Part shown: piece by piece, positions 57,232 to 64,000 of the stretch
Layout: each line of letters starts with the position of its first letter
Position numbering within the stretch: position 1 is the stretch's first letter
Assembly (NCBI GenBank): GCA_020633295.1
Contig: JACKDW010000001.1
Span: 496,001 to 560,000 of the forward strand
DNA: 64,000 bases
Origin: Myxococcales bacterium
Lineage (GTDB): Bacteria; Myxococcota_A; Polyangia; Nannocystales; Nannocystaceae
Direction: 5' to 3'
Position numbers and translations under genes: made by a program
Notes under the pieces: generated by a model
Seen by the model: the letters and a program-made list of their open reading frames with translations, nothing else
The model's database searches: none
What the model was told of the DNA's origin: nothing

Positions 57232-59040
57232 TCACGCGGGCGCCAGGTGACACGCGCGGCACGCCGCCCGCAGCGACTTACATGTCTCCTGGGTCATCTC
57301 CTGGGTCATCTCCTGGGTCATCTCCTGGGTCGTCGCTCGCTGGCGCCAGGCGACATGACCATCGGGCCTGATCAGCAGCGCCCCGCGCTCGCCGATCTCC
57401 GCGACCTCCAGGAGCCGCGCGCGCGCCTCCGGGGCGCCCTCGATGGCGACGACGCGCGGCGGCTCGCGCAGCTCGCCCGCGACCCGCGCGACGAGCTCGC
57501 GCCAGCGCGGCGCGTCGGCCGTGAGCAGCGTGAGCGCGCGGGGCTCGAGCAGATCATGGGTCGACCGCGTGCGCGCGTCGTCGAGCCACAGGTGCGGGAG
57601 CCGTGCGCCCGGCGTCGCGTTCGGGATGTAGTCCCGCGCCGGATCCACGGGCGTCGGCGCGGCGCCGTCAGGGACCAGCGCCCCGCGCTCGTACACGTAG
57701 CCGATGTCGAGCCCGAGGCGATCGAAGTGCGCGACCTGATCGGCGATCGCCTGGCGCACGCGCGCGCGAATCACCCGGCTGTGGCGCGCGCGCCACAGCA
57801 GCGCGCGCGCCGGCACGTCGAGCCCGCGTCGCAACGCGGGCTGCAGCCACGCGGGCCTGCGCGCGATCCAGGCGTCGACGCGCGCGCGCTGCTCGAGCGC
57901 GGCGCGCGGGACCCCGAAGGCCGTCAGCACGGCGAACACGTGGTCGACGTTCTCGCGGCTGTAGTGACAGTTGCGCCGCGCGACCGGACGTCGCTCGAGC
58001 TCGTAGGTGTCGAGCAGCGCCGGCGCGGCCGCGCCGCGCAGCACCGCGGCGAGCTTCCACGCGAGGTTGTGCGCGTCAGCGACCCCCGTGTTGAGCCCGA
58101 GGCCGCCCGCGGGCGGGAAGCGGTGCGCCGCGTCGCCGATCAAGAACGTCCCGCCCGCGCGGTAGCGTTCGGCGACCTGCGCCGTCATGCGCCACGGCGC
58201 GATCGACCGGATCGCGGCGCGCGGGACGTCGCGCCCGAGCGCCGCCCGCAGGCGCTGCTCGATCGCCTCGCGCGGGAGCTCCGAGGCGCGCTCGCCCGCG
58301 AGCAGCGGGAAGTGATAGACCCAGCAGCGCGCGACGTGATGCGCGATGAGGGTGCCGGCGCCCCGCGGCTCGAAGATCCAGTAGAGCTTGCCGCGCGTGC
58401 GCACGTGCTCGGAGAGGTCGAGCTCTATGTGCACGCTGACGAGGTCGAGCAGCCGCGCCGGCCCCTCCATCGCGACCCCGATCGCCGCGCGCACGCGGCT
58501 GCGCGCGCCGTCGGCCGCGACCAGGTACCGGTGCGAAACTACGCCGGTTGTCCCATCGTTCAGGTCGCGGAGCTCGCTGCGCGCGCCCGCGTCGTCGGCG
58601 AAGCCGACCCACTCGGCGCGCTCGCGCAGCTCGATCAGCGGGCTCGCGCGCGCCCGCGCCCGCAGCAGCCGCTCGAGCGCGACCTGGGACAGGTTGAGGA
58701 ACGGCGGCGAGACGCGGACATGCTCGCGGTACTTCCCCGCGATGGCCTCGTCGAGCAGGTCGACCTGCCCGAGCTCGTCGCCGATCGCCGCGCAGAACAG
58801 GATCCGCCCGCTGTCGGCGAGCGGCGCGGCCTCCCGCGCGAGCGCCTCGAGCGAGACGCCCTGCGCGTCGAGAATCTCGAGCGTGCGCGCGTTGATCTCG
58901 TGGGCGCGCGGGTGCGGGTCTGGCTCGGCGCGCCGCTCGAGCACGAGGCAGCGGACGCCCGCGCGCGCCAGGCACAGCGCGCAGGTCAGGCCCGACGGGC
59001 CCGCGCCGACGATCATGACGTCGACCGCGGCCCGCGTCAT
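57232..59040 (-). CDS. FAD-dependent aromatic monooxygenase (PheA/TfdB type)
   Basis: A 602-residue flavin monooxygenase. The FAD-binding fold opens at VDVMIVGAGPSGLTCAL (GxGxxG near residues 11-16). The second FAD motif is GDAAHRFPPAGGLGLNTG near 290, and DG-type and phenol-hydroxylase-like segments lie between. These enzymes insert oxygen into aromatic rings using NAD(P)H. The C-terminal thioredoxin-like domain of PheA/TfdB appears present (DARTRSTHDLLEPRALTLLT). The last 35 residues are a TQEM repeat (four units) and a Cys-rich end (CKSLRAACRACH), both unusual. The ATG at 59040 is chosen because homology starts within ten residues. Its leader is a 15-bp repeat. Confidence 0.9.
   Translation of the reverse strand: MTRAAVDVMIVGAGPSGLTCALCLARAGVRCLVLERRAEPDPHPRAHEINARTLEILDAQGVSLEALAREAAPLADSGRILFCAAIGDELGQVDLLDEAIAGKYREHVRVSPPFLNLSQVALERLLRARARASPLIELRERAEWVGFADDAGARSELRDLNDGTTGVVSHRYLVAADGARSRVRAAIGVAMEGPARLLDLVSVHIELDLSEHVRTRGKLYWIFEPRGAGTLIAHHVARCWVYHFPLLAGERASELPREAIEQRLRAALGRDVPRAAIRSIAPWRMTAQVAERYRAGGTFLIGDAAHRFPPAGGLGLNTGVADAHNLAWKLAAVLRGAAAPALLDTYELERRPVARRNCHYSRENVDHVFAVLTAFGVPRAALEQRARVDAWIARRPAWLQPALRRGLDVPARALLWRARHSRVIRARVRQAIADQVAHFDRLGLDIGYVYERGALVPDGAAPTPVDPARDYIPNATPGARLPHLWLDDARTRSTHDLLEPRALTLLTADAPRWRELVARVAGELREPPRVVAIEGAPEARARLLEVAEIGERGALLIRPDGHVAWRQRATTQEMTQEMTQEMTQETCKSLRAACRACHLAPA
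57287..57336. repeat. 12-bp tandem repeat (TCATCTCCTGGG), four copies, coding TQEM
   Basis: Four nearly perfect copies lie near the 3' end of the FAD monooxygenase gene. The unit encodes Thr-Gln-Glu-Met on the minus strand, and the repeat sits between the globular protein and a cysteine-rich C-terminal tail. Confidence 0.9.
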
Positions 59041-59042
59041 CC

Positions 59043-59102
59043 CGCCGCACCGCCGCGCGCCGCACCGCCACGCGCCGCACCGCCGCGCGCCGCACCGCGA
59101 TG
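59043..59102. repeat. 15-bp tandem repeat (CGCCGCACCGCCGCG), four copies
   Basis: It lies immediately upstream of the FAD monooxygenase start codon, in what should be its 5' leader. The period is five codons, and an in-frame upstream extension would read Gly-Gly-Ala-Ala-Arg, but this is not credible as protein. Confidence 0.85.
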
Positions 59103-59148
59103 CGAGCGCGCGCGTGATTCGAACGTCACCGACCTGCTCACGACCCGA

Positions 59149-59157
59149 TGATTCGAA
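59149..59157. promoter_or_regulatory. GATTCGAAT motif repeated upstream of divergent genes
   Basis: GATTCGAA occurs at 59116-59123 and GATTCGAAT at 59149-59157, 33 bp (about three helical turns) apart, between the monooxygenase (59040) and the DUF6178-like gene (59322). ATTCGAAT is palindromic. A shared operator is possible but unproven. Confidence 0.35.
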
Positions 59158-59321
59158 TCGTACCACCCTCGCGGGCCCCCGCGACAGCGCCGCGCCCACG
59201 CTCGCCGCGTGACCTCTCGCGGCCCTGCGCGCCGCGATTCCGCGTTGCCGCGACCGCGCGCCGCGACCATGGTGAGACGCGTCGCGACGCGAGCCGCCGC
59301 GCGCCGCCGACGTACCGACCC

Positions 59322-60494
59322 ATGCCCACGACCACCGAGAGGATCCTCCAGCGCGCGCTCGACGAGCCCGGGCTGGTCCCCGCCGTCCAGGCGCTCGCGC
59401 CCGAACAGCTCGACGCGCTGGTCCGCGCCGTCGGCCTCGAGGACGCCGGCCAGCTGCTGGCGATGGCGACGCCCGAACAATTCGAGCACCTGATCGACAC
59501 CTCGCTGTGGCGCCCCGACGGCGACGACGAGGCCTTCGATCACGCGCGCTTCCCGATCTGGCTCGAGGTCATGCTCGAGGGCGGCGAGGCGCTCGCCTGC
59601 GCGCGCCTGCGCGCGCTGCCCGAGGAGACCGTCGCGCTCGCGTTCGCCGGCCAGCTGCTCGTGCTCGACCGCGACACCCTCGGGATCGACATGGCCGGCG
59701 CCTCCGCGCGCGAGGCCGAGCTCGTCGAGAAGGCGCTCGACGCCTGTCACTACCTCGAGCTCGAGAACTACACGCTCGTCGCGCGCCGCTCGCTCGGCTG
59801 GGACGCGGTCACCGAGACCCTGCTCGCGCTCGATCAGGTCGACCACGAGCTCACCGAGCGCGTCCTCGCCGACTGCTGCCGCGCCTCGACCGAGCTCGTC
59901 GAGGAGGACGGCCTGCACAACGCGCTCTCCGCCATGGACGCGCTCGCCGACGACGCGCTCGGCGAGCGCGAGGATCGACACGCGGCCCGGGGCTACGTCA
60001 GCCGCGCCGACGCGATCGCGTTCACGCGCCTCGTCGAGCGCGAGTCGCCCGGCGAGTTGCTCTCGGGCCCGCCGCCGCCGCGCGACGCGATCACGCGCGC
60101 CTATCTCCAGCGTCTGCCCGCGACGGAGACGTCCCGCGCCGCGCCGTCGCGGACCCGCGCGCTACCCCGCGCGCTCGCCGAGGTCATCGAGACCGCCGTC
60201 ACGCCGCCGGCGGACGTCGGCCGATCGCTGCGGGGCGCGCTCGCGCGACTCCCCGACGCGCGTCGGGCCGCGCGCGAGGCCGAGCTGCTCCTGCTCGCCA
60301 ACGCGCTGCTCGCCAGCGACCGCGGGTACACGCACGTCCGCGCGATCGAGGAGGTCCTGCGCCTGTGCGCGCGCGGCCTCGAGCACCTCCGCGCTCGCGC
60401 CCCCGACGCGTCGCTGGAGGACGTCGGCTGCGATCAGCTGTATCGCGTCGGCCACGCGCTGACGCGCGCCGCGAAGCAGCTCCGCGGCGGGTGA
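59322..60494 (+). CDS. DUF6178-like helical protein
   Basis: A 390-residue all-helical protein from the ATG at 59322. Segments 'LVRAVGLEDAGQLLAMATPEQFEHLID' and 'ALPEETVALAFAGQLLVLDR' match the pattern of the myxobacterial/deltaproteobacterial DUF6178 family. No catalytic motif, signal peptide or membrane segment. Function unknown; such proteins may be scaffolds. It is convergent with the FG-GAP lipoprotein, with only a 2-bp gap. Confidence 0.78.
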   Translation: MPTTTERILQRALDEPGLVPAVQALAPEQLDALVRAVGLEDAGQLLAMATPEQFEHLIDTSLWRPDGDDEAFDHARFPIWLEVMLEGGEALACARLRALPEETVALAFAGQLLVLDRDTLGIDMAGASAREAELVEKALDACHYLELENYTLVARRSLGWDAVTETLLALDQVDHELTERVLADCCRASTELVEEDGLHNALSAMDALADDALGEREDRHAARGYVSRADAIAFTRLVERESPGELLSGPPPPRDAITRAYLQRLPATETSRAAPSRTRALPRALAEVIETAVTPPADVGRSLRGALARLPDARRAAREAELLLLANALLASDRGYTHVRAIEEVLRLCARGLEHLRARAPDASLEDVGCDQLYRVGHALTRAAKQLRGG

Positions 60495-60496
60495 CG

Positions 60497-62587
60497 CTAC
60501 TCCGGCACCATGCAGAACGGCGGCATCAGCAGGATCTCGTTGTCCTCGTCGACGTTGCACTCCTCCTCGTTGGGCACCGCGACCAGCCGCGCGGACTCGA
60601 GGTTCGCCGCCTGCACCTCGATCGGCAGCGAGTCCGTGAACACGCCCGGCTCGATGGTCTCGTTGTACGGGACCTCGTCGAGCAGCATCTCCATGCCGTT
60701 GATCGTCCCGTAGACCTCGATCACCGCGCCCGCGGTCAAGGGCGCGGCGCCGACGTTGCCGAGGTGGACCCAGATCGTCGCGACCCCGCCGGGCCCGCAG
60801 CTCTTGTCGCACAGCTCCGCGATCTCGAGCGCGAGGTCCGGCGCCGCGAGCCCGTCGTTGGCCGAGAGGTCGCCCGAGCGGAAGTTGTTGTACGACTTCC
60901 AGTTCTGCTCCGCGAGCGCCGGCACCGTGCCGTCGTCGGCGACGTTGGTGATGTGGTACGCGTGCTGGTTCCAGATCTTGCGACCTGGCCGCCAGGACTC
61001 GTCGGCGTCGCCGATCACCGTGATGCCGCGGTAGTTGCCGTTGTAGGGCTCGCTCACGAACACGATCTCGACCTGCTCGTCGTTGTCGACGTCGGCGATG
61101 ATCGGGTACTCGAGCCGCGTGCCGCTGTTGTGCTCGGTCAGGTTCATCTTCACCGCGCCGTCCTGGCCGTTGTAGACCCAGCAGGTCGTCTCGTCGCAGT
61201 AGACGACGTCGGCGATCCCGTCGCCCTCGAAGTCGTAGACCGACGAGCCGGTGATGCCCGACGAGTTGTCCTGGGTCGTGTTGCTCCACAGCACCTCGCC
61301 GGTGTCGCCCTCGAACACCGTGTACTTGTTGAAGCCGGCGACGCCGATCTCGGCGAGGCCGTCGCCGTCGAAGTCCTCGATCGTCGGCGGGCCGCCCTTG
61401 CCGCCCGGGATCGCCGACGACCACACCACCGTCCCGTCGACCGAGGTCTGCACGCGCACCGTCGCGTTGGAGACCACGACGATGTACGGGATCCCGTTGC
61501 CGAACATGTCGCCGACCGCCGGGTAGCCGTCGTGCTGGCCGTTGTACCAGATCGTCGTGCCGTCCATCGCGTACAGCGCGTCGCCGACGACGACCTCCTG
61601 CTGGCCGTCGTCGTCGAGGTCGACCGCGAACGACATCGACGCGCTGCCGTTGGCGTTGCCCGTGTGCACGCCGATGCCGTGCTCGCCGGCGCCGATCAGG
61701 TTGCCCTGGTTGTCGAGGATCGCGCGGCCGACGACGATCTCCGGCGTCCCGTCGCCGTTCATGTCGGAGATCGCGGGCGCGTTGTCGTAGGTGCCGACGT
61801 GGTTGCCGAGCGGCGCCGACTGCCACTTGAGCGCGCCGTCGTTCTCGAACGCGAGCAGCACCTTGTTCTGGTTCACGGTCAGGATCTCGACGACGCCGTC
61901 GCCGTCGATGTCCGCGCCCGCGACCGACTCGTCGCGCCACAGCCCGTTGCCCGGCACGCTGAAGATCTCGGTCTGGCCGTCGCCCGAGACCGCGCGCAGC
62001 ACCCCGACGCCGTCGTAGGTGATGAACACCAGGTCCGGCATGTCGAGCGTGTTGATCTCGCCGTCGAGGTTGTCGTCGGTCAGCTGCACGAGGATCGGCG
62101 TCGTCACGCTGCTCTTGGAGCCAGGCTCGACCTCCCACACTTCCTTGTGCCACTCGATGATCGGGTTGAACATGCCGACCTGCGGCTCGGACTCGCAGGC
62201 CGGGTCCGGCGGCACCATGAAGCCCGGCGGCGGCTCGTCCTCGCACGAGGGCGGCTCGCCCGTGGTCCCGCCTGTGTCGCTCACGCCCTCGGTCTCGCCC
62301 GCGGTCGTGGTCCCCGACGTCGTCTGCCCCTGCGACTCGGAGCCGGCGGAGAGGCTGCTCTCGGTCATCGAGTCGCTCCCGCCGCCCGCGGTCGTCGAGC
62401 CCGGTCCCGTCGCGCCCTCGGTGATCGTCCCGCCGCTGTCGCCGCTGTCGCTGCCGCGCCCGCTGTCGTCGCCGCAGGCCGGCAGCGCGAGCGTCACCGC
62501 CAGCGCCGAGAGACATGTCGTAAAAAACACTTCAAGAGACGCCGGCCGGCGGCGAGGCGCGAGGCGAGGGAGGGCGCGTGACATCAT
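60497..62587 (-). CDS. FG-GAP/VCBS-repeat lipoprotein
   Basis: A 696-residue protein from the ATG at 62587 (AGGA seven bases upstream; the next codon is also ATG). A signal peptide ends in LALPAC. A Ser/Thr/Gly linker (about 40-110) leads to a beta-propeller of FG-GAP-like repeats with Ca-binding-type DxDGDG motifs (AGADIDGDGVVEILTV, ISDMNGDGTPEIVVG, IEDFDGDGLAEIGVAG, VYDFEGDGIADVVYCD). A C-terminal CARDB-like beta-sandwich (CGPGGVATIWVHLGNVGAAP and onward) ends it. Related exported proteins are common in myxobacteria and probably bind ligands at the surface. Confidence 0.92.
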   Translation of the reverse strand: MMSRALPRLAPRRRPASLEVFFTTCLSALAVTLALPACGDDSGRGSDSGDSGGTITEGATGPGSTTAGGGSDSMTESSLSAGSESQGQTTSGTTTAGETEGVSDTGGTTGEPPSCEDEPPPGFMVPPDPACESEPQVGMFNPIIEWHKEVWEVEPGSKSSVTTPILVQLTDDNLDGEINTLDMPDLVFITYDGVGVLRAVSGDGQTEIFSVPGNGLWRDESVAGADIDGDGVVEILTVNQNKVLLAFENDGALKWQSAPLGNHVGTYDNAPAISDMNGDGTPEIVVGRAILDNQGNLIGAGEHGIGVHTGNANGSASMSFAVDLDDDGQQEVVVGDALYAMDGTTIWYNGQHDGYPAVGDMFGNGIPYIVVVSNATVRVQTSVDGTVVWSSAIPGGKGGPPTIEDFDGDGLAEIGVAGFNKYTVFEGDTGEVLWSNTTQDNSSGITGSSVYDFEGDGIADVVYCDETTCWVYNGQDGAVKMNLTEHNSGTRLEYPIIADVDNDEQVEIVFVSEPYNGNYRGITVIGDADESWRPGRKIWNQHAYHITNVADDGTVPALAEQNWKSYNNFRSGDLSANDGLAAPDLALEIAELCDKSCGPGGVATIWVHLGNVGAAPLTAGAVIEVYGTINGMEMLLDEVPYNETIEPGVFTDSLPIEVQAANLESARLVAVPNEEECNVDEDNEILLMPPFCMVPE

Positions 62588-62763
62588 CGACGATCCTGCA
62601 GGTTCATGCTCTGACGGCGTCGTCCGTCGACGCCGCCCGGCGACCATAGCAGCCCCGCGCCGCCGCGCGTCACGGCCCCGTGACGACCTGGTCCGCTCGC
62701 GAGGACTCCACGCGGCGGCACGCAGCACTCGAGGCGGGCCTCGGGTCGCGCTATGATGGGCGC

Positions 62764-63567
62764 GTGACGGGCAGCGTGCTGGTCGGCTTCTGGCGGCGGA
62801 CGATCCGGATCCCCGGCTTCGCCTGGCGCCGCGCGATCCGGTCGGCGGCCGCGAGCACGCGCGCGGCCCAGCGCTTCATGACGGACGAGCACCACCGCGT
62901 CCGCGACCACGCCGTCCGCGAGCTCGCGCGCACCGGCGCGCCGCTGCCCCCGCCCTCGATCGCCGACGCGCTCGAGCTCCCGCTCCCCCGCGTCGCCGCG
63001 CTGCTCGACGAGCTCGAGCGGCGCCTGACCTACCTCTTCCGCGACGCCGCCGGCGCGGTCGAGTGGGCCTACCCGTTCACGGCGAGCGAGACGCCGCACC
63101 GCGTCCGCTTCGACCGCGGCCCGCCCGAACCAGTCCACGCGGCCTGAGGGATCGACGCGTACGCGACGCCCTTCGTGCAAGGGCGACTTCAGGACGAGAC
63201 GGGCGAGGACGAGTCACGCGGGGCCGAGCGGCGCGCGCCGCTGGGCTGCGAGCTCGAGACCGAGTGCGCGCACACGGGGCGACGCATCCGGCTGCGGCTC
63301 GACCGCGAGCTGGGCTGCGAGGTGCTCGACGAGGGCGCCGCGCCGCTGGTGTTCGTGCCGCTCGTGAACTTCGAACGCCTGCGGGCCAGGAGCATCATCG
63401 ACGACTTCTGACGGCGCTCGGTATTCTTCTGGTCAGAAGAACAGGCGCGCGCGCACCGGAGAGCCCTCGGCGGGCTGCCAGGGATGTACCTGACGACGCA
63501 GCAGGCCGCGTACCTGACCCGCGAGGTCCAGGCCGCGATGTTCGACTTCCCTCGCTGTCGCCGCTGA
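62764..63567 (+). CDS. MerB-like organomercurial lyase homologue, predicted double selenoprotein (two in-frame TGA)
   Basis: A 267-codon frame read through TGA at 63145 (residue 128) and 63409 (residue 216) and ending at the TGA at 63565. The N-terminal part is a winged-helix domain (ARTGAPLPPPSIADALELPL), then AYPFTASETPHRVRF. The first TGA sits in HAA-[TGA]-GIDAY, where MerB has catalytic Cys96 and Asp99 (CxxD). C168 in TECAHTG matches MerB structural Cys117. The second TGA, in DDF-[TGA]-RRSVFF, matches catalytic Cys159 in MerB (SFCCHVHFF). The tail SEEQARAHRRALGGLPGMYL matches the MerB C-terminal helices. Both TGA codons are followed by hairpins. Start is the GTG at 62764; an ATG at 62878 is possible. 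MerB cleaves carbon-mercury bonds; selenium use here is inferred. Confidence 0.85.
63167..63185 (+). promoter_or_regulatory. Candidate SECIS 1, hairpin after the first TGA
   Basis: A 7-bp perfect stem (CGCCCUU/AAGGGCG) closes a 5-nt loop CGUGC. The loop G (63175) lies 27 nt after the first TGA, inside the range known for bacterial SECIS elements, and is the second loop base. The stem uses the codons CAA and CGA, which are uncommon in this genome. It is part of the coding sequence, as all bacterial SECIS elements are. Confidence 0.65.
63414..63448 (+). promoter_or_regulatory. Candidate SECIS 2, GGUC-loop hairpin after the second TGA
   Basis: An upper stem UUCUUCU-GGUC-AGAAGAA (63424-63441) closes a GGUC apical loop starting 19 nt after the TGA. 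A lower stem GCGCU/GGCGC (63414-63418 with 63444-63448) lies below an internal loop. E. coli fdhF has a GGUC loop 18 nt after its UGA. The region is AT-rich for this genome and uses rare codons (GTA, TCA, GAA, GAA), which suggests selection on RNA shape. Confidence 0.8.
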
Positions 63568-63643
63568 GCGAGCCGCCGCGCGCGGGTCAGCTCCGCGCGC
63601 GCGGACGACCGCCGACGCGGATCGGCGCGCGCGGACAGGCGGT

Positions 63644-64000
63644 CTACGGCGTGGTGCCCGCGACGCACTGATCGTAGTTGTCGAGGTCGTAGTCGCAGTC
63701 GTTGGGGACCACGAGCGCCCCGTTCACGCACGCCGGCTCGTCGAACGCGCGCAGGTAGCACTCGAGCACGTACTCGTAGTCGCGCCCGCAGCTGACGTCG
63801 GCGACCTTGGCCTCGCAGTCCGCCGTGCAGCCGTCGCCGCAGCCGAAGCGCTCCGCCGCCCAGCAGTAGCCCGCGCAGACGCTGTCCCAGCTGAGGCACT
63901 CGCCCATGCTCAGGACCTCGGACTCGCAGCCGGTCGCGCCGGCCTGCCCATTCTGACAGGTTACGCCCTCGCGCCCCCAGCACAGCAGCAGCTGGTCGTA
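63644..64000 (-). CDS. Cysteine-rich exported protein, 5' end beyond the window
   Basis: At least 118 residues are visible, with the start outside the window. Twelve or more cysteines recur at short spacing (CWGREGVTCQ, CLSWDSVCAGYCWAAERFGCGDGCTADC, DVSCGRDYEYVLECY). The last part has an acidic repeat-like stretch (CDYDLDNYDQC). This is a secreted disulfide-rich type of protein common in Nannocystales surface lipoproteins; no function is assigned. It is convergent with the MerB-like gene, with a 76-bp gap. Confidence 0.75.
   Translation of the reverse strand, partial: YDQLLLCWGREGVTCQNGQAGATGCESEVLSMGECLSWDSVCAGYCWAAERFGCGDGCTADCEAKVADVSCGRDYEYVLECYLRAFDEPACVNGALVVPNDCDYDLDNYDQCVAGTTP

Noticed and set aside
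59101..59170. tRNA-like T-loop GATTCGAAT
   Set aside because: No acceptor stem, anticodon arm or CCA could be built around it; it is more likely a palindromic motif.
59507..62581. 1024-residue plus-strand open frame over the DUF6178-like and FG-GAP genes
   Set aside because: The Arg/His/Val/Asp-rich translation has no domains and overlaps two clear genes in other frames.
63148..63411. A separate short gene starting after the first TGA and ending at 63411
   Set aside because: It would be an 80-residue fragment starting inside MerB homology with no ribosome-binding site. The homology runs through the TGA codons on both sides in one frame, so it is better read as one interrupted gene.
62764..63567. 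MerB-like gene as a simple pseudogene
   Set aside because: There are no frameshifts and no other stops in 267 codons. The two TGA codons sit on the two catalytic positions, and hairpins follow. Random decay would not give this pattern.

Overview
The window is about 70 percent GC, with densely packed genes on both strands and many secreted lipoproteins. Several lipoproteins carry low-complexity Thr/Ser/Asp stalks or tails such as repeated Thr-Asp. Two eukaryote-like Ser/Thr kinases, an RCC1-repeat lipoprotein, an FG-GAP-type lipoprotein, an orphan hybrid-length histidine kinase and the futalosine menaquinone enzyme MqnC are also present. Together these point to a myxobacterium, most likely of the Nannocystaceae/Nannocystales. 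This placement is inferred from gene content, not from a marker gene. No tRNA, rRNA, CRISPR array, insertion sequence or prophage gene was seen.

Layout. 0.2-11 kb holds housekeeping and accessory genes: an MBL-like protein, an AtoE-type transporter, a thioesterase, a Ser/Thr kinase, MqnC, a stand-alone LigD-type polymerase, an aldo/keto reductase, an M24 peptidase with a probable frameshift, a peptidoglycan amidase and a SirB1-like protein. 11-17.7 kb holds a YbjQ-like pair and a complete minus-strand ISC iron-sulfur operon (merR-iscS-iscU-iscA-hscB-hscA-fdx). In this operon a four-cysteine MerR-family protein sits where IscR is usually found. 18-31 kb is mainly lipoproteins and membrane proteins around carB-greA. 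31-40 kb holds glucose-6-phosphate isomerase, an RCC1 lipoprotein, a histidine kinase interrupted by a 4-residue tandem repeat, an HNH protein, a MeaB GTPase, a large lipoprotein and an ECF sigma factor. 40-49 kb is a possible specialised-metabolism stretch: a flavin-dependent-halogenase-like enzyme, a P450, an SMP-30-like lipoprotein, a class V aminotransferase, an acyltransferase fused to a cNMP domain, and a radical SAM gene fused by deletion to a threonine aldolase remnant. 49-64 kb holds an outer-membrane-like protein, a lipase maturation factor homologue, a kinase-cNMP protein, a methyltransferase/MAPEG pair, an FAD monooxygenase, a DUF6178-like protein, an FG-GAP lipoprotein and a MerB-like gene.

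The most striking item is the MerB-like gene at 62764-63567. Its frame is interrupted by exactly two TGA codons. They fall where MerB has its two catalytic cysteines (Cys96 in the CxxD motif, and Cys159). Each TGA is followed at a suitable distance by an RNA hairpin. The second hairpin has a GGUC apical loop 19 nt after the TGA, very like the E. coli fdhF SECIS, and is built from codons that are rare in this genome. I read it as a double-selenocysteine organomercurial lyase homologue that ordinary annotation would break into pieces.

A second theme is short tandem repeats, mostly of 9, 12 or 15 bp and therefore in frame, inside or beside many genes. Examples are LRGD in the histidine kinase, KIS in a lipoprotein signal peptide, ELEQ in a kinase linker and TQEM in the monooxygenase. 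A 14-bp array of Shine-Dalgarno-like units lies upstream of the gene at 49227-50279.
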